Below are positions 50,262-60,981 of a stretch of DNA of 64,000 nucleotides, piece by piece. Where the stretch lies: positions 149,340-213,339 of the forward strand of contig NZ_JADHDV010000005.1 of NCBI RefSeq assembly GCF_016820515.1, in the 5' to 3' direction. Position numbers and translations under genes: made by a program. The notes below the pieces were generated by a model. It was not told the DNA's origin. It ran no database searches and saw only the letters and a list, made by a program, of their open reading frames with translations. Source of the stretch: Pseudoxanthomonas beigongshangi (GTDB lineage: Bacteria > Pseudomonadota > Gammaproteobacteria > Xanthomonadales > Xanthomonadaceae). How positions within the stretch are numbered: position 1 is the stretch's first letter; each line of letters opens with the position of its first letter.

Positions 50262-51032
50262 ATGACGAAAGCCACACGTGCCCTTGTTCTGAGCATCGCG
50301 GTGATGGCCGGCCTGGCGGCCTGCCACAGCACGGTGGTCCGGCAGACCGGTTCCTCGGGCGGTGGCAGGATCGTGTCGCAGCCCAAGTATGGGCAGACCG
50401 TGCGCGTGCAGCGCGGCGACACCCTGTACGGCCTGGCCTTCCGCAACGGCATCGACTTCCGTGATTTGGCCGCCTGGAACGGCATCGGCTCGCCTTACAC
50501 GATCTATCCCGGCCAGACCCTGCGCCTGTATCCATCCTCCGGCAGCCGCCCGCCGGCCAGCACCGGCACCGCCACGGCGGGTACCACGCCGCGTCCCACG
50601 ACGCCGCCGGCCACCAGCGCGCCCAAGCCGCCACCGCCACAGGCCGCACCGGTCAGCAGCGGTTTCAACTGGCGCTGGCCCGCGGACGGCCACGTGATCG
50701 GACGCTTCATCGCCGGCGACGCCACCAAGCAGGGCATCGACATCGCCGGCTCCGGCGGCCAGGCGGTGCGCGCCGCCGCCGACGGCGTGGTGGTGTATTC
50801 CGGCGCCGGCCTGGTCGGCTACGGCGAACTGATCATCGTCAAGCACAGCGAAGCCTGGCTGTCGGCCTATGGTCACAACCGCAAGCGCCTGGTCAACGAA
50901 GGCCAGAACGTGAAGGCCGGGCAGCAGATTGCGGAAATGGGCAGCTCCGGTGCCGCCCGCGAGATGCTCCACTTCGAGATCCGCTACAACGGCAAGCCGG
51001 TGGATCCGCAGCTGTACCTGCCCAAGCGCTGA
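50262..51032 (+). CDS. nlpD: NlpD-type LysM/M23 lipoprotein
   Basis: A 256-residue outer membrane lipoprotein (lipobox LAAC, Cys21). A LysM domain lies at residues 46-92 (VRVQRGDTLYGLAFRNGIDF), then a Pro/Thr/Ala linker, then a degenerate M23 domain. The first zinc-ligand motif HxxxD reads KQGIDIAGSG, so the histidine is lost and the domain is probably not an active peptidase. Such proteins switch on AmiC amidase during cell division. The ATG at 50262 has AAGGTGAG upstream; a GTG at 50250 is also in frame. No rpoS follows, in contrast to E. coli. Confidence 0.9.
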   Translation: MTKATRALVLSIAVMAGLAACHSTVVRQTGSSGGGRIVSQPKYGQTVRVQRGDTLYGLAFRNGIDFRDLAAWNGIGSPYTIYPGQTLRLYPSSGSRPPASTGTATAGTTPRPTTPPATSAPKPPPPQAAPVSSGFNWRWPADGHVIGRFIAGDATKQGIDIAGSGGQAVRAAADGVVVYSGAGLVGYGELIIVKHSEAWLSAYGHNRKRLVNEGQNVKAGQQIAEMGSSGAAREMLHFEIRYNGKPVDPQLYLPKR

Positions 51033-51060
51033 GCTTTCCTTCCTGCGGGCGAAACACCCG

Positions 51061-51309
51061 TCGCGACTGACGTCGCTCCTACAATGGTGGGTTCATGCGA
51101 GGCTGCCTTGCGCATGGGCCAAGCCCTGTAGGAGCGACGTAAGTCGCGACCGGAAATCATCGGCACGCCGCAGGCCAGCGACTCACATCACGCCCGCCAC
51201 TGCATATTGGGTCTGCGCCACGGCGCCATGACCACTCCTGTGGGAGCGACGTCAGTCGCGATGCCTTTTGAGCGGAAGCCTATCGGGTCGCGACTTACGT
51301 CGCTCCTAC
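51061..51309. repeat. Cluster of four REP arms after nlpD
   Basis: The arms are at 51061-51082 (-, GTAG head), 51128-51149 (+, GTAG), 51240-51261 (+, GTGG) and 51288-51309 (-, GTAG). The last pair has mixed heads, and the first two arms face outward. They fill the 273-base gap between nlpD and the convergent M15 gene, and the last arm supplies that gene's stop codon. Confidence 0.9.
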
Positions 51310-51917
51310 AGGGAATGTGGCGGTTGCATGCACAACGAGGTGCGCCGGGTGTGATCGTTGCCCCACGTGCGGAAGCCCGCCGTATCGATGTGGATGTGTC
51401 CGGTGGAGTAGAAACCCAGGCCCATCCGCAAGGCAGGCCCATGCCGCCGCCAGTAACCGCACAGACGTTCGGGTGGCACCGCAGGATCCAGATCCAGATC
51501 GAGCGCGCGGTTGCGCAGATGCTGGCTGCGCGTGCTGCCGCCGGAACAGGCATTGGTGTGCGCGTCGCGCCAGCCGGAGCGGATGCGCCGGCCATCCACC
51601 AGCCCTTCCGTCTGGAGTTGCCGCAGCAACCACAGGGTCGGCAGGATCCCGGCCCATTCGGCCTGGGGCGGCACGGCGAACTCGGCGGCCTCGCACCGTT
51701 GCCAACGCCGCGAGGTCCGCAGCAGCGACGACAACGGCATGACCTCGGCCACGCCTTGTGACGCCAGCCAGTCTTGATAGGCGCCAGCCTCGGCGGCGTG
51801 GTCGCGGTGCCAGCGGGCGAAGCGCTGTTCGGCGGTTTCCGGCGCGAACAGGGCGCGCTGGCAGGCGGCCAGCAGCAGGAGCGACAGCAGCGCGATCAGC
51901 GCCCGCCGCCGGTTCAC
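51306..51917 (-). CDS. M15-type D-Ala-D-Ala carboxypeptidase-like lipoprotein
   Basis: A 203-residue lipoprotein (lipobox LLLAAC) with the M15A zinc peptidase pattern: SGWRDAHTNACSGGSTRSQH and then the SxHxxxxAxD motif in SQHLRNRALDLDL, and GHIHID for the second histidine pair. It should trim D-Ala-D-Ala ends of peptidoglycan stems. The start is a GTG at 51917, overlapping the next gene's stop by 4 bases (GTGA). The TAG stop lies in the head of a REP element, so the last residues may differ from the ancestral end. Confidence 0.82.
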   Translation of the reverse strand: MNRRRALIALLSLLLLAACQRALFAPETAEQRFARWHRDHAAEAGAYQDWLASQGVAEVMPLSSLLRTSRRWQRCEAAEFAVPPQAEWAGILPTLWLLRQLQTEGLVDGRRIRSGWRDAHTNACSGGSTRSQHLRNRALDLDLDPAVPPERLCGYWRRHGPALRMGLGFYSTGHIHIDTAGFRTWGNDHTRRTSLCMQPPHSL

Positions 51918-52297
51918 GCGGCCGGGGCGTCCAGCAGGAACCCGGCCACCACCCGGCGCGATTCGCTGGCCAGCACGTTGAAGGTGCGGGCGGCGGCGGC
52001 ATTGGTCATCACCTCGATGCCCACACCGCGGGTCAGGCCGGCGGCCATGACCGCGGCCGGCGGGAAGATCTGGCGGTCACCGGTTCCCAGCAGGATGACC
52101 TCCGGCTGCAATGCCAGCAGGGGGGTGAGGTCCTCGGGCGTCAGCGAGGCGACGTCGCGCGGGCCCCAGTCCTCGCGCAGCTCCGACGGCGACAGCACGA
52201 AGCTGGCGGTCAGCACGCGATCGTTGACCTTGGCGCTGCGGCCGTCGGCCGCGCGCAGGGTGTAGGCGTAATCGGGGAGTTCGTGGCTCAGTTGCAT
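51914..52297 (-). CDS. Mth938-like domain protein (DUF498, Xcc1710 type)
   Basis: A 127-residue small globular protein of the Mth938/NDUFAF3-like fold family, known in Xanthomonas as Xcc1710. [18 protein letters not shown] and [20 protein letters not shown] are its typical core. The function is unsettled. It is coupled with the M15 gene by the GTGA overlap. The start is the ATG at 52297; no good ribosome site is seen. Confidence 0.87.
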   Translation of the reverse strand: MQLSHELPDYAYTLRAADGRSAKVNDRVLTASFVLSPSELREDWGPRDVASLTPEDLTPLLALQPEVILLGTGDRQIFPPAAVMAAGLTRGVGIEVMTNAAAARTFNVLASESRRVVAGFLLDAPAA

Positions 52298-52325
52298 GGG
52301 AGGCGACTCGGAGCCGGGCAGGCCG

Positions 52326-52631
52326 TCAGGCCCGCGGCAGGACAATCTGGCGGCGTTCCTTGCTGGGGCGGTACAGCACGGCGGTGTGGCCGATGCGCTG
52401 GACCAGCGCCGCGCCGGTCTGCTCGGCCAGTTCGGCGATCATCGCGTCGCGGGCCTCGCGGTCCTCGCCTGCCACCTTCACCTTGATCAGCTCGTGGTGT
52501 TCCAGCACGCCGTCCAGTTCGGCGATGAACGCCGGGGTGACTCCCTTGCCGCCAATCTGCAGCAGCGCTTTCAGGTCATGGGCCTGGCCACGCAGGAAAC
52601 GGGTCTGGGCGGAGGTCAGAACGACGGGCAT
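52326..52631 (-). CDS. yhbY: YhbY-type CRM-domain RNA-binding protein
   Basis: A 101-residue protein consisting of one CRM domain ([43 protein letters not shown]). YhbY associates with pre-50S ribosomal subunits. It is divergent from rlmE across 99 bases, a conserved pairing with ribosomal RNA methylation. Confidence 0.93.
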   Translation of the reverse strand: MPVVLTSAQTRFLRGQAHDLKALLQIGGKGVTPAFIAELDGVLEHHELIKVKVAGEDREARDAMIAELAEQTGAALVQRIGHTAVLYRPSKERRQIVLPRA

Positions 52632-52730
52632 GCACAAATCAGGGTGGGAAAGGGTGTTCAGGGTATCATGGCGGCCTTTCCCGCCGCCGTTCCGCCCGCT
52701 GTCGCAAGGCCGGCGGAGATTGACGCCCTC

Positions 52731-53363
52731 ATGGCCACACGCAGCAAAAGCAGCCAACGCTGGCTCCGCGAGCACTTTTCCGACCCCTACGTGAAGAAGG
52801 CGCAGGCCGAGGGCATGCGCTCGCGCGCCGCCTACAAGCTGGAAGAACTGCTGGAACGCGATCGCCTACTCAAGTCGGGCATGGTGGTGGTCGACCTGGG
52901 GGCCGCCCCGGGCGGCTGGTCCCAGTTCGTCCGCCAGGCCATGGGCGACAGCGGCCGGGTGGTGGCAATGGACATCCTGGACATGCCGCCGCTGGCCGGC
53001 GTCGAATTCCTTCATGGAGACTTCAGGGAACAGGCCGTGTTATCCCAGCTGGAGTCCATGCTGGACGGGCAGCCGGTGGACCTTGTGCTGTCCGATATGG
53101 CCCCCAATAAGAGTGGTGTGGATGCGGTGGACCAGCCGCGGGCGATGTATCTGGCCGAACTGGCGATGGAATTCGCCGATGGCCACCTCAAGCCCGGTGG
53201 TGCGTTCCTGATCAAGTTGTTCCAGGGCACCGGTTTCGACGACTACGTCAAGGAACTGAGGCGCCGGTACGACAAGGTGGTCATCCGCAAGCCGGACGCC
53301 TCGCGCAAGCGGTCGCCGGAGGTCTATGCGCTGGGGCAGGGCAAACGTGCCCGGATGAAGTAA
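52731..53363 (+). CDS. rlmE: 23S rRNA 2'-O-ribose U2552 methyltransferase
   Basis: A 210-residue FtsJ/RlmE enzyme methylating U2552 in the ribosomal A-loop. The SAM motif [17 protein letters not shown], catalytic K-D-K-E region ([11 protein letters not shown] and FLIKLFQG) and the basic N-terminus [20 protein letters not shown] are typical. The start ATG at 52731 has GGAG 12 bases upstream. It is followed by ftsH, the usual order. Confidence 0.95.
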   Translation: MATRSKSSQRWLREHFSDPYVKKAQAEGMRSRAAYKLEELLERDRLLKSGMVVVDLGAAPGGWSQFVRQAMGDSGRVVAMDILDMPPLAGVEFLHGDFREQAVLSQLESMLDGQPVDLVLSDMAPNKSGVDAVDQPRAMYLAELAMEFADGHLKPGGAFLIKLFQGTGFDDYVKELRRRYDKVVIRKPDASRKRSPEVYALGQGKRARMK

Positions 53364-53406
53364 GGTGGCTTAACGTGGATATCGTGAAAGAGGAACGGCG
53401 GGGCCG

Positions 53407-55338
<1,932 letters not shown>

Positions 55339-55364
55339 GTCGGGCGCTCATCCGGAAGGTCACG

Positions 55365-55392
55365 AAAGACGGCTTCGGCCGTCTTTTGTTTT
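55365..55392 (+). terminator. Terminator after ftsH
   Basis: A 9-bp stem AAAGACGGC / GCCGTCTTT with a TTCG tetraloop is followed by TGTTTT. It separates ftsH from the small gene and folP. Confidence 0.88.
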
Positions 55393-55442
55393 GCGTGGAT
55401 AATGGGCCGCATCGGGCGGCCGAACGTGCGCAGGAGTCCTTC

Positions 55443-55613
55443 ATGAAGAACTTCAAGACCAACCCCGGCGTGGCCATCGCGCTGGGCATCGCCACCGGCG
55501 CCGCCGTCGGTGTGGCCACCGGCAACCTGGCCCTGTGGCTGGCGCTGGGCGTGGCGATTGGCGGCGGGCTGTCCGCCGCGGCCGCTTCCCGCAAACCCAA
55601 GGATCCCGATTGA
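55443..55613 (+). CDS. Small glycine-zipper membrane protein
   Basis: A 56-residue protein dominated by small residues with glycine every third to fifth position (VAIALGIATGAAVGVATGNL, then LALGVAIGGGLSAAAAS). The pattern is a glycine zipper that can form one helical hairpin in a membrane. The ATG at 55443 follows AGGAG by 6 bases, and the stop shares a base with the folP start (TGATG), so it is expressed with folP. The family and role are not recognised. Confidence 0.75.
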   Translation: MKNFKTNPGVAIALGIATGAAVGVATGNLALWLALGVAIGGGLSAAAASRKPKDPD

Positions 55614-56512
55614 TGTTCGACACCACCCCGCAACTCGACTGTGCCGGTCGCATTCTCAAGCTCGATCGCCCGCGGGTGATGGGCATCGTCAACGTCACCC
55701 CGGATTCGTTCTCCGACGGCGGCGCACACGACACTCTGGAGGCGGCGGTCGCCCACGGTCTGAAGCTGGCGGAGGAGGGTGCGGACATCCTCGACATCGG
55801 CGGTGAGTCGACCCGTCCCGGCGCCGCGGATGTTTCCGTGGAAGAAGAACTGCGTCGGGTGGTGCCGGTGATCGAGCGGCTGGCGAAGGAAACCACGCTG
55901 CCGATCAGCATCGACACCTTCAAGCCGGAAGTGATGCGCGCGGCGGTGCAGGCCGGCGCCGGCATGATCAACGACATCTACGGCCTGCGCCGCGAAGGCG
56001 CGCTCGAAGCCGCCGCCATCCTCGGCGTGCCGGTGGTGCTGATGCACATGCAGGGCGAGCCGCGCACCATGCAGGAAGCGCCGGACTACGACGACGTGGT
56101 CGGAGACGTCCATCGCTTCCTGGCCGAGCGCATCTTCGCCGCGGAGATGGCCGGCATCGCCAAGAAGAACCTGATCGTCGATCCCGGTTTCGGCTTCGGC
56201 AAGAACACCCGGCACAACCTTGCATTGCTGGCGCAGCTGGAGCGCTTCGTCGAACTCGGCGTGCCGGTGCTGGCGGGGCTGTCGCGCAAGCGCTCGCTGG
56301 GAGAACTCACCGGGCGTGATGTCGCCAGCGAGCGCGTCGCCGCATCGGTCGCCGCGCACCTGATTGCCGTCCAGCGTGGCGCGGCGATCGTGCGCGTGCA
56401 TGATGTGGCCGCCACGGTGGATGCGCTGAAGGTGTGGAATGCGGTGGCCGCGGTGCCGCAGCCGCGCGCCAAAGCCGCGGCGCCGACGATTCGCTGGCCG
56501 GATGAGGATTGA
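55613..56512 (+). CDS. folP: Dihydropteroate synthase
   Basis: A 299-residue folate-pathway enzyme joining p-aminobenzoate and hydroxymethyldihydropterin, the target of sulfonamides. MGIVNVTPDSFSDGG (pterin site), DILDIGGESTRPG and DPGFGFGKN are the key motifs. It overlaps the small glycine-zipper gene by one base. In E. coli glmM follows; here miaA follows after a palindrome-rich gap. Confidence 0.95.
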   Translation: MFDTTPQLDCAGRILKLDRPRVMGIVNVTPDSFSDGGAHDTLEAAVAHGLKLAEEGADILDIGGESTRPGAADVSVEEELRRVVPVIERLAKETTLPISIDTFKPEVMRAAVQAGAGMINDIYGLRREGALEAAAILGVPVVLMHMQGEPRTMQEAPDYDDVVGDVHRFLAERIFAAEMAGIAKKNLIVDPGFGFGKNTRHNLALLAQLERFVELGVPVLAGLSRKRSLGELTGRDVASERVAASVAAHLIAVQRGAAIVRVHDVAATVDALKVWNAVAAVPQPRAKAAAPTIRWPDED

Positions 56513-56561
56513 GGGAGACGACAGCTCTCCGCAGCCTTCCTTCGATCGGGAGAAATGCATA

Positions 56562-56664
56562 GCCCCCTTTTACAAAGGGGGCGGGCACCTGCGAAGCAGG
56601 TGACGGGGGATTTGCTCTTGGCGCCAAAAGCAAATCCCCCTCAATCCCCCTTTTTCAAAGGGGG
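56562..56664. repeat. Four stem-loops between folP and miaA
   Basis: Four perfect inverted repeats lie in a row: GCCCCCTTT / AAAGGGGGC (56562-56582), CACCTGC / GCAGGTG (56586-56602), a 12-bp GGGGGATTTGCT / AGCAAATCCCCC (56605-56640) and CCCCCTTT / AAAGGGGG (56646-56664). The outer ones are nearly the same sequence. Together they look like a small palindromic mobile-type element rather than a simple terminator. Confidence 0.75.
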
Positions 56665-56686
56665 AGGCAAAAGCCCAACCTCCTTC

Positions 56687-56742
56687 AATCCCCAATCCCC
56701 AATCCCCAATCCCGAATCCCGAATCCCGAATCTCCAATCCCC
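56687..56742 (+). repeat. Eight AATCCCC/AATCCCG heptads
   Basis: Eight adjacent heptads run without a gap: three AATCCCC, three AATCCCG, one AATCTCC and one AATCCCC. They end 10 bases before the miaA start codon and displace any normal Shine-Dalgarno. Similar heptads lie upstream of the DUF2065 gene at 61855-62015. Confidence 0.9.
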
Positions 56743-56752
56743 AACCACCCCC

Positions 56753-57709
56753 ATGCCCGCCGACACCCGTCCCCTCGCCATTGCCCTGATGGGCCCGACC
56801 GCCTCGGGCAAGACGGCGCTGGCGATGGAATGGGCCGAGCGCTGCAATGGCGAAATCGTCAGCATCGATTCGGCGCTGGTGTATCGCGGGCTGGATATCG
56901 GTGCAGCCAAGCCGGACGCGGCGATGCAGGCGCGGGTGCGGCATCACCTGATCGACGTGCGGGAGCCGTGGCAGACTTATTCGGCCGCTGAATTCGCCGC
57001 CGACGCGCGCGCGGCGCTGGCCGACATCGCCGCGCGCGGCAGGCTGCCGATTCTGGCCGGCGGGACCGGGCTGTATTTCCGTGCGCTGCTGGAAGGGTTG
57101 GCGCCGATGCCCGAAGCCGATCCGGACACCCGCGCCGCGTTGGCCGCCGAAGCCGCCGAACGCGGCTGGCCAGCCCTGCATGCCGAGCTGGCCCGGGTCG
57201 ATCCCGAGGCGGCCGCGCGCATCCACGCCACCGACCCGCAGCGCATCCAGCGTGCGCTGGAGGTCTACCGGCTCAGCGGCAAGCCGATCAGCCAATGGCA
57301 GCGCGAACCCGGGCCACCGCGCCTGCCGTTCCGCGTGCTCAAGCTGGTGCTGGCGCCGGCCGATCGCGCCGTGCTGCACGCGCGCATCGAACAGCGCTTC
57401 GACGCCATGCTGGCCGAGGGCTTCCTGGACGAGGTCCGTCGGCTGCGCGCGCTGCCGCAAATGCAGGCCGTGGCCGCGCCACTGGACCTGCCGGCGGTGC
57501 GCGCGGTGGGCTACCGCCAGGCCTGGGAACACCTGGACGGCGCCGTCTCCGCCACCGAATTCCGCGACCGCGCCATCTACGCCACCCGCCAGCTTGCCAA
57601 GCGCCAATTGACCTGGCTGCGGGGCGAACTGGACGCCCGCTGGTTCGACCCCGGGCGCGACCAGGCCGCCCTGGAGCGGGCCCGACAGCAATTTCTGGGC
57701 GCCCCGTAG
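56753..57709 (+). CDS. miaA: tRNA dimethylallyltransferase
   Basis: A 318-residue enzyme that adds a dimethylallyl group to A37 of tRNAs reading UNN codons. The P-loop GPTASGKT is at residues 14-21, followed by [30 protein letters not shown] and [14 protein letters not shown]. It links the MEP isoprenoid pathway, present here as ispD/ispF, to tRNA modification. The chosen ATG at 56753 gives the conserved length but has no Shine-Dalgarno, because repeats run up to it. Confidence 0.95.
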   Translation: MPADTRPLAIALMGPTASGKTALAMEWAERCNGEIVSIDSALVYRGLDIGAAKPDAAMQARVRHHLIDVREPWQTYSAAEFAADARAALADIAARGRLPILAGGTGLYFRALLEGLAPMPEADPDTRAALAAEAAERGWPALHAELARVDPEAAARIHATDPQRIQRALEVYRLSGKPISQWQREPGPPRLPFRVLKLVLAPADRAVLHARIEQRFDAMLAEGFLDEVRRLRALPQMQAVAAPLDLPAVRAVGYRQAWEHLDGAVSATEFRDRAIYATRQLAKRQLTWLRGELDARWFDPGRDQAALERARQQFLGAP

Positions 57710-57826
57710 CTGGTCAAACCGCCCCGGTTGTGTAACATCGGGGGCCGGGCCGCCAGGGGATACAAGCGCGCGGACCCGGAAACACCACAATTATTCCTAT
57801 AAGCAACACTTCGGGAGTTCGCCACA

Positions 57827-58108
57827 ATGTCCAAGGGGCAATCCTTGCAGGATCCTTTCCTGAACGCTCTGCGCCGCGAGCGGGTGCCGGTTTCGGTCTA
57901 CCTGGTCAACGGCATCAAGCTGCAGGGCACCATCGAATCGTTCGACCAGTTCGTGGTCCTGCTGCGCAACACGGTCAGCCAGATGGTCTACAAGCACGCC
58001 ATTTCCACCGTGGTGCCGGCGCGCAACGTGCGCGTGGGACCGGGTGGCGGCTACGTGCAGTCCAATGAGGGCGGCGCGGCGGGCGAAGAAGAAGAAGACA
58101 CCGAGTAA
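57827..58108 (+). CDS. hfq: RNA chaperone Hfq
   Basis: A 93-residue Sm-like hexamer subunit that pairs small RNAs with mRNAs. [40 protein letters not shown] and [14 protein letters not shown] are the Sm1 and Sm2 motifs. The C-terminus is short and acidic (GEEEEDTE). GGGAG lies 10 bases before the ATG. A GC-rich hairpin (58146-58161, GGGGGC / GCCCCC) lies in the 119-base gap before hflX but has no T-run. Confidence 0.97.
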   Translation: MSKGQSLQDPFLNALRRERVPVSVYLVNGIKLQGTIESFDQFVVLLRNTVSQMVYKHAISTVVPARNVRVGPGGGYVQSNEGGAAGEEEEDTE

Positions 58109-58227
58109 ACACCCGGGGAACCGGTGGAGATTCCAGGGTGAAATCGGGGGCGACCGCCCCCATGTGATGGGATCCGGGAGCCTGGCGCGACCGGATCCTC
58201 CCTGAAATCGAGTCCAAACCGCTTTCC

Positions 58228-59529
58228 ATGTTCGAACGTTCCCGCAAAGGCGAACACGCCCTCCTGATCCAGCCCCACGCCGGCGGCCCGCCGGATGATG
58301 GCGCCGCCGAGGAATTCACCGATCTGGCCCGCTCCGCCGGCGCCAGCATCGCGGCGTTGCTCACCGCCCGCATCGATCGGCCCAATCCGTCCACCCTGAT
58401 CGGCAGCGGCAAGCTGGAAGAGGTCAAGGCCGCGGCCGAAGCCACCGGCGCGGATCTGGTACTGGTCAACTATCCGCTTTCGCCCGGCCAAGAGCGCAAC
58501 CTGGAGAAATTCCTGGAACGCCGCGTGCTGGATCGCACCGGCCTGATCCTGGACATCTTCGCCCAGCGCGCCCGCAGCCACGAAGGCAAGCTGCAGGTGG
58601 AACTGGCCCAGCTCAAGCACATGGCCACCCGGCTGGTGCGCGGCTGGACCCACCTGGAGCGCCAGCGCGGTGGTTCCATCGGCCTGCGCGGCCCGGGTGA
58701 AACCCAGCTGGAAACCGACCGCCGCCTGCTGCAGAAGCGGGTGGAGCAGTTGCAGAAGCGGCTGGAAAAAGTCGAAGTGCAGCGCACCCAGATGCGCCGC
58801 GCCCGCGTGCGCAGCGAACTGCCGCGCGTGGCCCTGGTCGGCTACACCAATGCCGGCAAATCCACCCTGTTCAATACGCTGACCGGCGCGGAGGCCTACG
58901 CCGCCGACCAGCTGTTCGCCACCCTGGATCCCACCGTGCGCCGCATCGAGCTGCCCGGCGGCGGCGTGGTGCTGGCCGACACCGTCGGCTTCGTCCGCGA
59001 TCTGCCACACGAACTGGTCGCCGCGTTCCGCTCCACCCTGTCCGAGGCGCGCGAAGCGGATCTGCTACTGCACGTCATCGACGCCGCGGATCCGCTGCGC
59101 GAGGAACGTATCACCCAGGTCGATGAAGTGTTGCAGGCGATTGGTGCCGGCGACATTCCGCAGTTGCTGGTGTTCAACAAGATCGATCGCATCGAAGGCG
59201 CCGAACCGCGCCACGACCAGCCCAACGAAGGCCACGAGCGCGTGTGGATTTCCGCGCGCGACGGCGCAGGGCTGGATGTGCTGAAGGAAGCGCTGGCACA
59301 GAAACTCGGGCTGGAACGGATCATCGGCACTGTGCACCTGGGCGAGCGCTCGGCGCGATTGCGTTCCCGCCTGCACGCGCTCGGCGCGGTGCGCGGCGAA
59401 CGCCACGACGAAACCGGCTGGCACCTGGACCTGGACATGGCCCTGGCCGACGCGCGCCGGCTGGCCGCCGAAGCGGGCGGCCACGCCCTGGAAACCCTGC
59501 TCCCCGAACCCGTCGAAGACACCTTCTGA
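58228..59529 (+). CDS. hflX: GTPase HflX
   Basis: A 433-residue ribosome-associated GTPase that helps rescue or split ribosomes under stress. The HflX N-terminal domain (NPSTLIGSGKLEEVKAAAEA, FAQRARSHEGKLQVELAQLK, GGSIGLRGPGETQLETDRR) precedes the G domain with GYTNAGKS at residues 205-212 and NKID. It is the fourth gene of the miaA-hfq-hflX-hflK-hflC order; REP arms separate it from hflK. Confidence 0.95.
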   Translation: MFERSRKGEHALLIQPHAGGPPDDGAAEEFTDLARSAGASIAALLTARIDRPNPSTLIGSGKLEEVKAAAEATGADLVLVNYPLSPGQERNLEKFLERRVLDRTGLILDIFAQRARSHEGKLQVELAQLKHMATRLVRGWTHLERQRGGSIGLRGPGETQLETDRRLLQKRVEQLQKRLEKVEVQRTQMRRARVRSELPRVALVGYTNAGKSTLFNTLTGAEAYAADQLFATLDPTVRRIELPGGGVVLADTVGFVRDLPHELVAAFRSTLSEAREADLLLHVIDAADPLREERITQVDEVLQAIGAGDIPQLLVFNKIDRIEGAEPRHDQPNEGHERVWISARDGAGLDVLKEALAQKLGLERIIGTVHLGERSARLRSRLHALGAVRGERHDETGWHLDLDMALADARRLAAEAGGHALETLLPEPVEDTF

Positions 59530-59547
59530 TCACCTACCCTGTGTGTT

Positions 59548-59683
59548 GTGGGAGCGACGTGAGTCGCGACCGCAATCCCGCCGACGTGACGAAACCTCCA
59601 GTGGTCTTCCAGCTTCCCGGTCGCGACTGACGTCGCTCCCACAAAAAGCCCCGCCGCCCGCGTAGGAGCGACGTAAGTCGCGA
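59548..59683. repeat. Cluster of three REP arms between hflX and hflK
   Basis: The arms are at 59548-59569 (+, GTGG), 59621-59642 (-, GTGG) and 59662-59683 (+, GTAG). The first two form an inward pair; the third is unpaired. They fill part of the 321-base gap; the rest (59684-59850) contains a possible hflK promoter (TTGTCC at 59768, TATCTT at 59790) but no gene. Confidence 0.88.
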
Positions 59684-59850
59684 CCGGAAACCCGCCCACC
59701 CCGCAAAACATCCCCGCATCCCGCCAGCCACCCGGCAAAAAACCGCCCGCCCCATGCCCTTCAGCCCTTGTCCGGCGGCCGGGCGGCCCTATCTTGTAGA
59801 ATCGGAAACGCGTCGGTTTCGGCCCACGCATCATTGACGACGGAGTGGGC

Positions 59851-60981
59851 ATGGCCTGGAACACCCCTGGAAGCGGCGGCTCTGGCAGCGGCGGCGGAAA
59901 CGGCAACAACGACAACCGACGGGGCTGGAATCCCCGCGGCGGCAACAGTGGCGGCGGACTGGGCGATCTGCTGGACCGCCTGCGCGGTTCCTTCGACGGC
60001 AACGGCCCGCTGCGCTGGATCGGCGTGGCGCTGCTGCTGCTGGTCCTGTTCTCCAGCTTCCAGCTGATCGGCGAACAGCAGCGCGGCGTGGTCCTGCGCT
60101 TCGGCCAGTTCTCCCGCGTCATGCAGCCGGGACCCAACTTCAAGTGGCCGTGGCCGATTGAAAGCGTCACCAAGGTCAACGCCACCGAGATCAAGAACTT
60201 CAGCAACACCATGCCAGTGCTGACCCGCGACGAGAACATCGTCACCGTGTCGGTCAACGTGCAGTACCGCATCGCCGATCCACGCCTGTACCTGTACGGT
60301 TCGCGCAACGCCGACGACGTGTTGCAGCAGGCCGCGCAGAGCGCCGTGCGCGAACAGGTGGGCCGCTCGGATCTGGACACCGTGCTCGGCGAGCGCGGCC
60401 CGCTGGGCAGCCAGGCCAAGGAACGCCTGCAGGCCTCGCTGGATACCTACCGGACCGGCCTGGTCGTGACCGAACTCAACCTGCCCGACGCGCGTCCGCC
60501 GGAAGAAGTGAAGCCGGCCTTCGACGAGGTCAACTCGGCCCAGCAGATCAAGGATCGCCTGGTCAACGAAGCGCGCGCCTACGCCGCCCGCATCGTGCCC
60601 GAGGCACGCGGTACCGCGGCGCGTACCCGCACCGTGGCCGAAGGCTACAAGGCCGCCACTGTTGCCCGCGCCCAGGGTGACGCCGACCGCTTCAGCCTGC
60701 TCCAGGAGCAGTACAAGAACGCGCCGGACGTGACCCGCAAGCGCCTGTGGCTGGATACCGTCCAGCAGGTGCTGCAACAGAACAACCGCAAGGTCATCGG
60801 CGGCGACAGCCGCCAGCTGATCTACCTGCCGATGCCCGCGCAGACGGGTGCCGCACCGGCATCGTCCAGCGCCCCGGCGCCGGAAGTGGTGATGCCCGCC
60901 GTGGAAAGCAGCGCGACAACCCCGCTGCGCAGTGCCGAGCGTCCCGCGCGATCGGCCGGACGTGAGGAGAGTGGACGATGA
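59851..60981 (+). CDS. hflK: HflK, FtsH-modulating membrane protein
   Basis: A 376-residue SPFH/band 7 protein. A glycine- and asparagine-rich N-terminus (NTPGSGGSGSGGGNGNNDN) precedes one membrane helix (WIGVALLLLVLFSSFQLI) and the band 7 domain (GVVLRFGQFSRVMQPGPNFK, VQYRIADPRLYLYGS). With HflC it forms a large periplasmic cage that limits access to FtsH. The ATG at 59851 has GGAG seven bases upstream. It overlaps hflC by 4 bases. Confidence 0.95.
   Translation: MAWNTPGSGGSGSGGGNGNNDNRRGWNPRGGNSGGGLGDLLDRLRGSFDGNGPLRWIGVALLLLVLFSSFQLIGEQQRGVVLRFGQFSRVMQPGPNFKWPWPIESVTKVNATEIKNFSNTMPVLTRDENIVTVSVNVQYRIADPRLYLYGSRNADDVLQQAAQSAVREQVGRSDLDTVLGERGPLGSQAKERLQASLDTYRTGLVVTELNLPDARPPEEVKPAFDEVNSAQQIKDRLVNEARAYAARIVPEARGTAARTRTVAEGYKAATVARAQGDADRFSLLQEQYKNAPDVTRKRLWLDTVQQVLQQNNRKVIGGDSRQLIYLPMPAQTGAAPASSSAPAPEVVMPAVESSATTPLRSAERPARSAGREESGR

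Noticed and set aside
51033..51305. rpoS, expected behind nlpD
   Set aside because: Only REP arms are found in the gap; no sigma-factor motif is present.
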